Shown one piece after another: positions 1 through 7,122 of a DNA stretch of 17,176 nt. The first letter of the stretch is position 1. Every line of letters starts with the position of its first letter. The DNA is taken from assembly GCA_028819835.1 (NCBI GenBank), contig JAPPKR010000144.1, forward strand, positions 1 through 17,176, read 5' to 3'. Below the pieces are notes generated by a model that was given only the letters and a program-made list of their open reading frames with translations, was not told the origin of the DNA and made no database searches. A program made the translations under genes and the position numbers. The stretch is from a bacterium. Lineage in GTDB: Bacteria; Actinomycetota; Acidimicrobiia; UBA5794; ZC4RG35.

Positions 1-1
1 G

Positions 2-700
2 GTGATCCCCGCCGTGGCCAGGGCAGCGACCGGCGCCACCCTGGTCGGCCGGGAGGCCGCCGACGAACCGTCCCGGCCCCTCTCCCTTGAGCCTCCCTTC
101 CGCAAGATTTCGATGCTTGACCTGGTGAGCGGGGAGATGGGAGAGCAGGTCACCCTCGACACCGAACCGCGCATCCTGGGTGAGATGGCGGCAAGCCGGG
201 GAGTCGAGACCCGGGAGGAGTGGGGCGCCGGCCGGATCGTATACGAGCTGTTCGACCGTCTTTCCGCCCCAGGGCTGTGGGAACCCACGTTCGTGGTCGA
301 CTATCCCCTGGAAGTCTCCCCTCTCGCCCGTCGCCACCGGCGCGAACCCCGGCTCACCGAGCGTTTCGAGTTGTTCATAGCCGGAGTGGAATTCGCCAAC
401 GCGTTCTCCGAACTGAACGACCCGGTCGACCAGTTGTCACGATTCGAGAACCAGGCGTCCCTTCTTGGAGCGGATGACCCCGAACTTCACCCGGTTGATG
501 AGGAATTCGTCCTGGCTCTGGCGTACGGGATGCCCCCGACAGGGGGCCTGGGGCTAGGCGTGGACAGACTGGTGATGCTGCTGACCGGCCGGAGCCACAT
601 CCGCGACGTGATCCTGTTCCCCACGCTGCGGCCCACCGAGAACCCTCTCTGGAGGACTTACCGCCGCCTGCTGGCCCGGCGTTTTGCAGATCTCAGCTGA
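2..700 (+). CDS. lysS: Lysyl-tRNA synthetase, class II, C-terminal part (5' end outside window)
   Basis: This is the C-terminal part (about 232 residues) of a class II lysyl-tRNA synthetase, which charges tRNA-Lys in the cytoplasm. The reading frame is open at the left edge, so the true start lies upstream and the GTG at position 2 is only an internal codon. Visible hallmarks are the segment around [14 protein letters not shown] and class II motif 3, [15 protein letters not shown], followed by [12 protein letters not shown], where most bacterial LysRS proteins end. Here about 20 further basic residues ([21 protein letters not shown] region) follow. It could be a standalone LysS or the synthetase end of a longer LysX-type protein; the missing N-terminus prevents a decision. 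Its last 8 bases overlap the end of the convergent pncA. Confidence 0.93.
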   Translation: MIPAVARAATGATLVGREAADEPSRPLSLEPPFRKISMLDLVSGEMGEQVTLDTEPRILGEMAASRGVETREEWGAGRIVYELFDRLSAPGLWEPTFVVDYPLEVSPLARRHRREPRLTERFELFIAGVEFANAFSELNDPVDQLSRFENQASLLGADDPELHPVDEEFVLALAYGMPPTGGLGLGVDRLVMLLTGRSHIRDVILFPTLRPTENPLWRTYRRLLARRFADLS

Positions 701-1277
701 CTGAGACCCCTGCTGCCTGCAGAGCGGCGATCGATTTTTCCCCGTCGTCAGGGGAGAGATTGACCGCGGCGGTGGCGTCCAGGGGCACTTCCACTTCATA
801 CCCAAGACGAACGGCGTCCAGAGCGGTGTCCTTCACGCAGTAGTCGAGAGCCAGCCCCACCACCACCACCCTGGCGATGTTCCTCTCCTGCAGAAGGGAA
901 TGCAGGGCGGTCGGGCGATCCTCGGCTTCCACCAGGTCCCGCATGGTGAACCCCGAGTAGCCGTCCTCCCCGGCGCCGCCCTTCTTCACCGACACACCCT
1001 CGACCACCAGATCGGGATGGAAGTCCGCGCCCCGGGACCCGCCCACGCAGTGCACCGGCCATATCCCCCCGTCCTTGGCGAAGTGGGGGGTGGTCTCTGG
1101 ATGCCAGTCCTGGGTGTAGAACACCGGCGACCCCTCCCCCCGCGCCACCGCCACCAGCCTGTTCACCGCTTCCACTACCTTCCCGGCCCCGCTGACATAG
1201 AGGGATCCTTCCGGGTCGGCGAAGTCGTTCTGGACATCCACTACCACCAGGGCGGTCTCGGGAGGGAACTGGTTCAT
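693..1277 (-). CDS. pncA: Nicotinamidase, isochorismatase-like hydrolase family
   Basis: This 194-residue cytoplasmic enzyme hydrolyses nicotinamide to nicotinate and ammonia, the entry step of NAD salvage. The catalytic triad is visible: Asp14 in VVVDVQNDF, Lys99 in VKKG and Cys147 in [10 protein letters not shown]. The metal ligands of the family are also present (Asp57 and His59 in TQDWHP, His76 in WPVHCV). This full set favours nicotinamidase over other isochorismatase-fold hydrolases. The ATG at 1277 is the only sensible start; a promoter with a very short leader precedes it. The product of its reaction is the substrate of PncB, encoded from 2644 on the other strand. Confidence 0.93.
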   Translation of the reverse strand: MNQFPPETALVVVDVQNDFADPEGSLYVSGAGKVVEAVNRLVAVARGEGSPVFYTQDWHPETTPHFAKDGGIWPVHCVGGSRGADFHPDLVVEGVSVKKGGAGEDGYSGFTMRDLVEAEDRPTALHSLLQERNIARVVVVGLALDYCVKDTALDAVRLGYEVEVPLDATAAVNLSPDDGEKSIAALQAAGVSVS

Positions 1278-1280
1278 GGT

Positions 1281-1320
1281 CTTAGCGCCTAAGGGTACCC
1301 AGCCTCATTCCCGGCATCAA
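1281..1320 (-). promoter_or_regulatory. Probable pncA promoter with a dyad at the start site
   Basis: On the minus strand TTGATG (1320-1315) and TACCCT (1297-1292) are separated by exactly 17 bases and can serve as -35 and -10 elements. Transcription would start near 1285, less than 10 bases before the ATG. The sequence CTTAG-GCG-CTAAG (1293-1281) is an inverted repeat with 5-bp arms that covers the predicted start, a natural place for a repressor. The assignment rests on sequence resemblance only. Confidence 0.4.
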
Positions 1321-1357
1321 CCCCCCGAAGCCCGACCGGCCGGACCGCCAGGAAAGG

Positions 1358-2554
1358 CTAGTCGCGAACCACCGTACCCGACTGTATGACCGTCCTGTCG
1401 TGATCCCACAGCACGTCCGGTCTCTGGTAAGGGTTGCCCGCCAACACCACCAGGTCGGCGGTGGCGCCGACCTCGATGACGCCCAGGTCGGGGCGGCGGA
1501 TTATCTCGGCGTTCACGGAGGTGGCGGAACGGAGCATCTCTCCCACCTCTTCGACCTCGCTGCGGACGCGGAAATCGAAGAGTTGTTCGTCCTCGAGGTC
1601 TCCGATCAGGTCGGTGCCCATTCCCACCCGGACTCCGGCCTTCCGGGCGATCTCCAAGGATGCGATGCCCGCTTCGACCACTTCCAGGTTCTTGCGCTGC
1701 GACTCCAGGGGTTGGCCCAGGTCCTCTCCCCTTCGTTTCATGGCTTTGTAGCAGATCAGGGTGGGCACGAGATAGGCGCCCCTCTCCGCCATCAGCGCGG
1801 CAGCCTGGGCGTCCAGCAAGTTGCCGTGCTCAATGGTTCTCACCCCGTTCGCCACCGCATGAGTGATGGCTTCGGGTGAGTAAGCGTGGGCAGCCACATA
1901 CGAGTCGAGCCTGGTTGCCTCCGCGCAGACTGCGCGGACCTCCTCTGCGTCATACTGGACCTGGCGAATCGGGTCGGTGGGGGACATCACGCCTCCCGAT
2001 GCGAAGATCTTTATGGCATGGGCGCCGGTACGGATCCTCTCCCGTACCGCCCGGCGAAGATTGTCGGGACCGTCCACCACCTCGCTCAGATAGCCGCAGG
2101 TGTGCTCGGCGAAGATGTGGGCGGGGCGGGGATCGCCGTGACCGCCGGTCTGGGTGAGCCCCGGGCCGGTGTAGAGGTAGCGCGGCCCGCTCATGAGTCC
2201 CTCTTCAAGCGCCATGCGCAGCCCTATGTCTCCTCCCGACGGATCCCGCACGGTTGTGAACCCTCTCTGGAGGGCCGCATCAAGCCGCCGGGCCGCCTTT
2301 TGAGCCACGTAGCTCATCGGAAGGCTCTCCAGCTTCATCATCTCGAAGTCGACGCCGTAAGCATGGAAGTGGGCGTCGATCAGGCCCGGGGTGATCAGGC
2401 GACCGCCGGCCCTGATGACGCGCGCCCCATCCGGTGGCGGACCGTCGAGCCCCACCACCACTCCTCGGTCGATGTGCACCGGGCGCTCCGCGGGGTCCCG
2501 AGAGACTCCGTCGAACACGAGGCCGTCGACCAGAGACAGCAAGGACTTTCCCAT
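1358..2554 (-). CDS. Metal-dependent amidohydrolase (imidazolonepropionase/prolidase-like)
   Basis: This 398-residue protein belongs to the amidohydrolase superfamily (TIM barrel with a small beta-sandwich domain made by the two ends). The metal-site ligands are all present: His62 and His64 in DAHFHAYG, Lys182 in AIKIFASGG (the candidate carboxylated lysine), His223 in AAHAYSPEA, His243 in TIEHGN and Asp315 in GMGTDL. The C-terminal ADLVVLAGNP segment is typical of the group containing imidazolonepropionase and Xaa-Pro dipeptidases. It should hydrolyse a C-N bond in a small cyclic amide or peptide-like substrate, which cannot be named from sequence. No Shine-Dalgarno sequence precedes the ATG at 2554, and a TACCTT hexamer about 7 bases upstream suggests a leaderless mRNA. 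It is 80 bp upstream of pncA on the same strand, so cotranscription with pncA is possible but pncA seems to have its own promoter. Confidence 0.85.
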   Translation of the reverse strand: MGKSLLSLVDGLVFDGVSRDPAERPVHIDRGVVVGLDGPPPDGARVIRAGGRLITPGLIDAHFHAYGVDFEMMKLESLPMSYVAQKAARRLDAALQRGFTTVRDPSGGDIGLRMALEEGLMSGPRYLYTGPGLTQTGGHGDPRPAHIFAEHTCGYLSEVVDGPDNLRRAVRERIRTGAHAIKIFASGGVMSPTDPIRQVQYDAEEVRAVCAEATRLDSYVAAHAYSPEAITHAVANGVRTIEHGNLLDAQAAALMAERGAYLVPTLICYKAMKRRGEDLGQPLESQRKNLEVVEAGIASLEIARKAGVRVGMGTDLIGDLEDEQLFDFRVRSEVEEVGEMLRSATSVNAEIIRRPDLGVIEVGATADLVVLAGNPYQRPDVLWDHDRTVIQSGTVVRD

Positions 2555-2627
2555 GGGGATAAAGGTAGCCGGAAGAATGCCGCCCAGACCCGCATACCGG
2601 GTCGAAGTCTTACCCTCGCGATTGGCG

Positions 2628-2646
2628 TAATCTCACAAAAGAGATG
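2628..2646 (+). promoter_or_regulatory. Probable -10 element for leaderless pncB transcript
   Basis: TAATCT at 2628-2633 is a good -10 hexamer. Transcription would begin about 7 bases later, at 2640-2644, directly at the pncB ATG (2644). No convincing -35 box is visible. The only purine-rich stretch before the ATG (AAAAGAG) abuts it and is too close to serve as a ribosome binding site, so a leaderless message is the simplest reading. Confidence 0.4.
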
Positions 2647-4113
2647 ACCATTCCCATCCAGCACGGCGTCCTGCTGACCGACCTCTACCAGTTGACCATG
2701 GCCCAGGTCTACTTCAGCCACGGGATCGCTGACTATGAGGCCCGCTTCGAGCACTACTTCCGCACCTATCCCTCCTATGGAGAGCATCGGTCGGGGTATT
2801 GTGTCTCGGCCGGCCTCGGAGCTTTGGCGGACCGCTTGGAGAGGTACCGCTACGGGGACCAGGAATTGGTCGCCCTGGCCCACATGCGCTCTGCATCGGG
2901 CGCCCCCCTCTTCGGAAAGGACTTCCTGGACTGGCTGGAAGCCAACGGGGACTTCCGCCGACTGATCCTGCGGGCCACGCCCGACGGGCGGTTGGTCCAT
3001 CCCCACACTCCGATCACCGTGGTGGAGGGACCGTTGGCCCTGGCCCAGTTGGTGGAGACCGCCCTGCTGAACCACCGCAACTTCGCCACCCTGGTGGCCA
3101 CCAAGGCGGCCAGGATCAAGCAGGCCGCCCGGTCGGCGACCGTCCTGGAGTTCGGGATGCGCCGGGCGGCGGGACTGGGCGCCAACCTGGCCACCGAGTC
3201 CGCCCTGGTGGGAGGCGCGGACTTCTCCTCGAATGTGGGGGCGTCCCACAAGGTCGGCCTGCCCGCCAAAGGCACCCACGCCCACTCTCTGGTGCAGGCA
3301 TTCATGGCGTTGGGCGGCACGGAACTGGACGCCTTTCGGGCTTTTGCCCGGATCTATCCCGATGACTGCGTGCTGTTGGTTGACACCATTGACACCCTGG
3401 AGTCGGGCATTCCCAATGCCATCACAGTATTCGAAGAGCTACGCACCAGAGGCCACCGGCCCGCGGGGATTCGATTGGACTCCGGGGACCCGGCGACTCT
3501 GGCTCCGGCCGCCGTCCGGATGCTCGACAAAGCCGGTTTCGGAAACGTGCCCATCGTCCTGTCCGACCGCCTGGACGAAATGTCCATCTCCCGGCTCGCA
3601 GAGAAACTGACCCGGGACGCCGGAGACGCCGACCGGATCATCGGACGGCTGGTATTCGGAGTGGGGAGCCGGCTCGCAACCTCGCAGGGCGCGCCGTATC
3701 TCGACGGGGTTTTCAAGTTGACGGCGGTGCGCCAGGACCGTCGCTGGCGACACGCGTTCAAACGCACCGACGACCTGGCCAAGTCGGCGCCGCCCGGCCG
3801 CAAGAGCCTGTGGCGCCTTTACGGAGAAGAGGGTGACGCCCGAGGGGACATGGTGACCCTGGAGGGCGAGGTGCCCGACCTGGAGGGGACGGCTCCTCCC
3901 GAGCCTCTACTTGAAGACGCCTGGAGAGAGGGGAGGCTCTCCGGAGAGGAAGGCCTCCACGCGGCCCGGGCCAGACGGCGAGGAGACATCGCCCGCCTCC
4001 CGCCCGCCTGCTTGGACTTGGTGGATCCCGAGCCCTATCCGGTGGTCCGGAGTCCCGGGCTGCGGGCGCTGTCTGACCGGGTGCTGGCGGCGGTGATGAT
4101 CGGCGAAGGCTGA
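2644..4113 (+). CDS. pncB: Nicotinate phosphoribosyltransferase
   Basis: This 489-residue cytoplasmic enzyme joins nicotinate to PRPP, with ATP hydrolysis, to give nicotinate mononucleotide for NAD synthesis. The N-terminus LLTDLYQLTMAQVYF is diagnostic for the family. GTHAHS at 210-215 carries the candidate phosphorylated histidine (His214), and GIRLDSGD around 277-284 belongs to the phosphate-binding region. The length and C-terminal arginine-rich segment fit the longer NAPRTase subgroup rather than the roughly 400-residue E. coli type. The gene opens the rightward unit, is divergent from the amidohydrolase (89 bp between starts), and ends in TGATG, so its stop overlaps the next start by one base. 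With PncA it makes a complete two-step route from nicotinamide to NaMN. Confidence 0.95.
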   Translation: MTIPIQHGVLLTDLYQLTMAQVYFSHGIADYEARFEHYFRTYPSYGEHRSGYCVSAGLGALADRLERYRYGDQELVALAHMRSASGAPLFGKDFLDWLEANGDFRRLILRATPDGRLVHPHTPITVVEGPLALAQLVETALLNHRNFATLVATKAARIKQAARSATVLEFGMRRAAGLGANLATESALVGGADFSSNVGASHKVGLPAKGTHAHSLVQAFMALGGTELDAFRAFARIYPDDCVLLVDTIDTLESGIPNAITVFEELRTRGHRPAGIRLDSGDPATLAPAAVRMLDKAGFGNVPIVLSDRLDEMSISRLAEKLTRDAGDADRIIGRLVFGVGSRLATSQGAPYLDGVFKLTAVRQDRRWRHAFKRTDDLAKSAPPGRKSLWRLYGEEGDARGDMVTLEGEVPDLEGTAPPEPLLEDAWREGRLSGEEGLHAARARRRGDIARLPPACLDLVDPEPYPVVRSPGLRALSDRVLAAVMIGEG

Positions 4114-4496
4114 TGCCTGTCGAGGACATGCTGCAGCTGTGGGTACCCCTAGGGGCCCTGGCGGCAAGCGCCTTCATCGCCTTGGCCGCCAGGATCCTCG
4201 AACGCCGCCGTCCCCGGCGCCGGTCTATGAAAGGCCTCCAACCCGGGGTCTTCCTGTTTACTTCAGAACGGTGTCCGGGGTGTGACCCGGTGCGCTCGCG
4301 CCTGATCGAGGTGCTAGGCGCCGAGGGGTTCCGGGAGATCAAGTGGACCGAGCAGCCCGATCTCTTCGTGACCCACACGGTCGATCGCGTGCCCACCACG
4401 GCCGCGGTGGACGGAAGCGGCGACGCCTTCGTCTGGGAGGGAATGCCCCCCATCCGGCTGGTCCAACGGTGGAGGTCCTTTGTTAACCAGCACTGA
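4113..4496 (+). CDS. Membrane-anchored thioredoxin-like protein with CPGC motif
   Basis: This is a small 127-residue protein. Residues 8-27 form a hydrophobic segment, followed by a strongly basic stretch (ERRRPRRRS) that would stay in the cytoplasm. From about residue 45 comes a thioredoxin-like core: strand VFLFTSERC, the dithiol CPGC at 54-57, and RVPTT at 92-96 with a proline (Pro94) in the position of the thioredoxin cis-proline. By the positive-inside rule the C-terminal redox domain should face the cytoplasm. It would be a thiol-disulfide exchange protein or a glutaredoxin-like partner; its substrate is unknown. The ATG overlaps the pncB stop by one base, which implies translational coupling. 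I do not recognise a named family. Confidence 0.7.
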   Translation: MPVEDMLQLWVPLGALAASAFIALAARILERRRPRRRSMKGLQPGVFLFTSERCPGCDPVRSRLIEVLGAEGFREIKWTEQPDLFVTHTVDRVPTTAAVDGSGDAFVWEGMPPIRLVQRWRSFVNQH

Positions 4497-4517
4497 CGCC
4501 TTAAAGTTGGTGAGGTT

Positions 4518-4751
4518 ATGGCGCCCACTTGCTATCGGTGTGGAAGAGCGGCCGCGTCGTGGATGGCGATCGACTACCAGAACCGTCGGGTCTGGCTATG
4601 GGACATTGGCATCACCGCCCAAGAGGGCGTGTTCTCGGCCGTCTGCCGGCACCATGCCGACCGTCTCGTCCCTCCCATAAAATGGACGCTATTCGACCGT
4701 CGCAACGTCACCGAGATGTTCCAGTCCTCCAAGGAAACGGGAGTCGCCTGA
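4518..4751 (+). CDS. DUF3499-like small zinc-binding protein
   Basis: This 77-residue protein resembles the actinobacterial DUF3499 family (Rv3258c type). It has an N-terminal CxxC (Cys5 and Cys8 in CYRCGR), a middle aromatic strand, and CRHHADRLVPP at 43-53 supplying Cys43 and His45 or His46. These four residues could bind one zinc ion. The family has no established biochemical role, but in Mycobacterium and Streptomyces the gene sits directly beside manB. Here a large membrane protein gene separates them. A GGTGAGG stretch just before the ATG is a possible, rather close, ribosome binding site. The assignment is by motif resemblance and neighbourhood. Confidence 0.75.
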   Translation: MAPTCYRCGRAAASWMAIDYQNRRVWLWDIGITAQEGVFSAVCRHHADRLVPPIKWTLFDRRNVTEMFQSSKETGVA

Positions 4752-4788
4752 GGAGCGGCGCACCGGGCCGACGCCCTCCGCATCCTCG

Positions 4789-7122
4789 ATGATCCGTCTC
4801 TCCAGGTTTTGGTACCCGGGTTGGGTGCTGGCGGTCCTCTCTCTGATGGTCCTGGCTGTGCTCAGCCCGCACCTGCTGTTCGTGGACAACACTCCCTCCG
4901 GCGGCGACATGGGGGCCCATGTCCTGGGACCGGCCGCCATGCGGGATGTGCTGCTGCCCTCCGGACGCCTACTGGGCTGGTCCAACGCCTGGTTCGCAGG
5001 ATTCCCCCTTTACTACTTCTACTTCCCCCTCCCGTCCATGGTCATCGTGCTACTGGACGTTTTCCTTCCCTACGGGGTGGCATTCAAGCTGGTGACGGTG
5101 GGAGGTCTCCTTCTCCTTCCCCCGGCGGTCTACTTCCTGGCCCGCTCCCTGGACTTCTCCCGGCTGATAGCCCTGACGACCGCCGCCGGAGGCACGGTGT
5201 ACGCCCTGATGGAGAGTTTCAGCATCTACGGGGGGAACGTGGCCTCCACTCTGGCCGGGGAGTTCACCTATAGCTGGTCGTTCAGCCTGGGGTTCATCTA
5301 CCTGGGTCTTCTGATCCGGGTGATCGAGGGCGAGTCGCGCCTGCTTCCCGCCACCGCGGCGGTGTTCTGCGTGACGGTGCTCTGCCATCTGCTGACCACC
5401 TTGCTGCTGGTGATCGGGACTCTGGGGTTCCTGGCGCTCAGGAAGGCCCGCCGTCCGTTGTTAGCCGCCTCCGCGTGGGCATTCGCTCTCACCGGTTTCT
5501 GGTCCGTCCCCTTCCTGGCCAACCTCGCGTACAGTTCCGACCTGGCCTGGAGCCCCCTCACCCGGTGGCGAGAGTTCTTCCCGGTGGAGATCTGGGTGTT
5601 GCTCCCGCTGTCCCTGGCCGGTTTGATCTGGTCGCTCCGCCGCGCCTGGCGGATCGGGGAGACCTGGAAGATAGTGCCGCTACTGATAACCACGGTGGCG
5701 CCCATCGTCTATTACCCCCTGCCCATCCGTCTCACCAACCAGTTCCCTGAACTGTTCCTGGACGAACGGTGGAAGCTGTACAACGGGAGGTTGCTTCCCT
5801 ACTGGTACTTCGGCGTGATCTTCTTCGCCATGCTGGCGGTTGGCGCTCTGCTGTTGGTCGTTGCCCGACGCCTTCCCCGCCTGTCCTCACCGGCAGCGGC
5901 AACCGCGGCCAGCATCGGCGCCGGAGCGCTGCTCGCTTCCGTGCTCATCCCCTCGGGGGCCTCAGACGCAAAGTGGCCGATCATCCTCGGTGTTGTGGTG
6001 GCGGTCGTCCTGGGGGGGACTGTCCTATACGTTCGTCGGCAGCCACTGGCCACCAGAAGACTGCTGGCCACTATCGCCGCTCTGGGAGTGGGCGCCGGAT
6101 CCCTGGCCGGGGTGTCCTACCTGGCGGGCTGGTCGAGATGGAACTACTCGGGGTATGAAGCCAAGGCCCACTGGGACGAGTATCGGGAAATGAACGCGCT
6201 GGTGGCAGGGCTTCCGCCCGGCCGAGTGCTGTGGGAGAACAATCGCGACCTGGACAGGTACGGAACCCCCATGGCTCCCATGCTCATCCCCTACTGGTCG
6301 GAGTGGAGCCACCCCTCCATGGAAGGCCTTTTCTTCGAGTCCTCCCTCAGCATGCCCTTCATCTTCATCACCATCTCCGAGATGAGCAAACAAGGCTCCA
6401 ACCCGGTGCCGGGACTGTCGTACCACAATCTGTCCATGCACCGGGGACTGGAACACCTCCGAATGTTCGGCGTGCGCTACTACATCTCCTTCACTCCCGA
6501 GGCGACCGACGAGGCCCGCAAGGTCCCGCAGTTGGAGGAACTGGGGGTAGCGGGACCCTTCCACGTCTTCGAGGCGCCACCCAGCCCGCTGGTGGAGGTG
6601 GCCGGATTCCAGCCGTCGAGATTCGAAGAGAGTCCGGAAGGCGAGCCCGACTTCTTCAATTTCTCCCTGGCCTGGTTCGAGAGGCTCGACCTGGCTGACC
6701 TGTGGGTGGTGGCGGAGGGGCCGCCCGGCTCCGAATGGCGGGCCGTGTCCAGCCCTTCCGAAGTCCGCCCTGTGGTCCTTCCCAACCGGGAGGGAGCGGT
6801 GGGCAACGTCATTGTGGAAGATCACCGTATCTCGTTTTCAACAGAGGCGGTGGGATTCCCCCATCTGGTGAAGGTGTCCTACTTTCCCAACTGGAAGGCA
6901 ACCGGCGCCGACGGCCCTTATCTGGTCGCCCCCTCCCTGATGCTGGTAATTCCCACCGAATCGGAGGTTGTAATCGAATTCCAAAACACCTGGGCCGAAT
7001 GGCTGGGTTGGGCGCTGACGCTGGGGGGACTTGCCGCCCTGACAGTTCCTCGCTGGAGAAGCCGTTTGAGCGAGGTGGCGATGGCGCCCTCCCGCCGGAG
7101 CTGGAGAGGAGCAGTGCCGTAG
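4789..7122 (+). CDS. Large polytopic membrane protein, GT-C glycosyltransferase-like
   Basis: This 777-residue protein has about a dozen hydrophobic helices between residues 10 and 445, a soluble extracytoplasmic region at about 446-735, and one last helix at 738-754. The first loop contains GGDMGAH (Asp40, His44), in the place where GT-C glycosyltransferases carry a catalytic acidic residue. The segment before the last helix (PHLVKVSYFPNWKATG, then a hydrophobic VPxxxG-like turn) is common in YfhO-like and PTPS_related (PF10131) membrane proteins. A role in transferring sugar from a lipid-linked donor to a surface glycan fits its position beside manB and the sugar isomerase, but is inferred. 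No ribosome binding site is obvious for the ATG at 4789; a GAGGAG lies about 35 bases upstream. The stop codon overlaps the start region of manB. Confidence 0.7.
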   Translation: MIRLSRFWYPGWVLAVLSLMVLAVLSPHLLFVDNTPSGGDMGAHVLGPAAMRDVLLPSGRLLGWSNAWFAGFPLYYFYFPLPSMVIVLLDVFLPYGVAFKLVTVGGLLLLPPAVYFLARSLDFSRLIALTTAAGGTVYALMESFSIYGGNVASTLAGEFTYSWSFSLGFIYLGLLIRVIEGESRLLPATAAVFCVTVLCHLLTTLLLVIGTLGFLALRKARRPLLAASAWAFALTGFWSVPFLANLAYSSDLAWSPLTRWREFFPVEIWVLLPLSLAGLIWSLRRAWRIGETWKIVPLLITTVAPIVYYPLPIRLTNQFPELFLDERWKLYNGRLLPYWYFGVIFFAMLAVGALLLVVARRLPRLSSPAAATAASIGAGALLASVLIPSGASDAKWPIILGVVVAVVLGGTVLYVRRQPLATRRLLATIAALGVGAGSLAGVSYLAGWSRWNYSGYEAKAHWDEYREMNALVAGLPPGRVLWENNRDLDRYGTPMAPMLIPYWSEWSHPSMEGLFFESSLSMPFIFITISEMSKQGSNPVPGLSYHNLSMHRGLEHLRMFGVRYYISFTPEATDEARKVPQLEELGVAGPFHVFEAPPSPLVEVAGFQPSRFEESPEGEPDFFNFSLAWFERLDLADLWVVAEGPPGSEWRAVSSPSEVRPVVLPNREGAVGNVIVEDHRISFSTEAVGFPHLVKVSYFPNWKATGADGPYLVAPSLMLVIPTESEVVIEFQNTWAEWLGWALTLGGLAALTVPRWRSRLSEVAMAPSRRSWRGAVP

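Noticed and set aside
1886..2647. Plus-strand open frame opposite the amidohydrolase
   Set aside because: It is a high-GC antisense frame. The minus strand carries the full metal-ligand set of the amidohydrolase.
2395..3285. Minus-strand open frame across the pncB 5' part
   Set aside because: It runs through the divergent promoter region and is Gly/Gln-rich without motifs; pncB on the other strand is unmistakable.
6702..7118. N-terminal extension of manB in the same frame
   Set aside because: These residues overlap the membrane protein gene, have no homology-like character, and precede the conserved mutase N-terminus; it is only an open frame.
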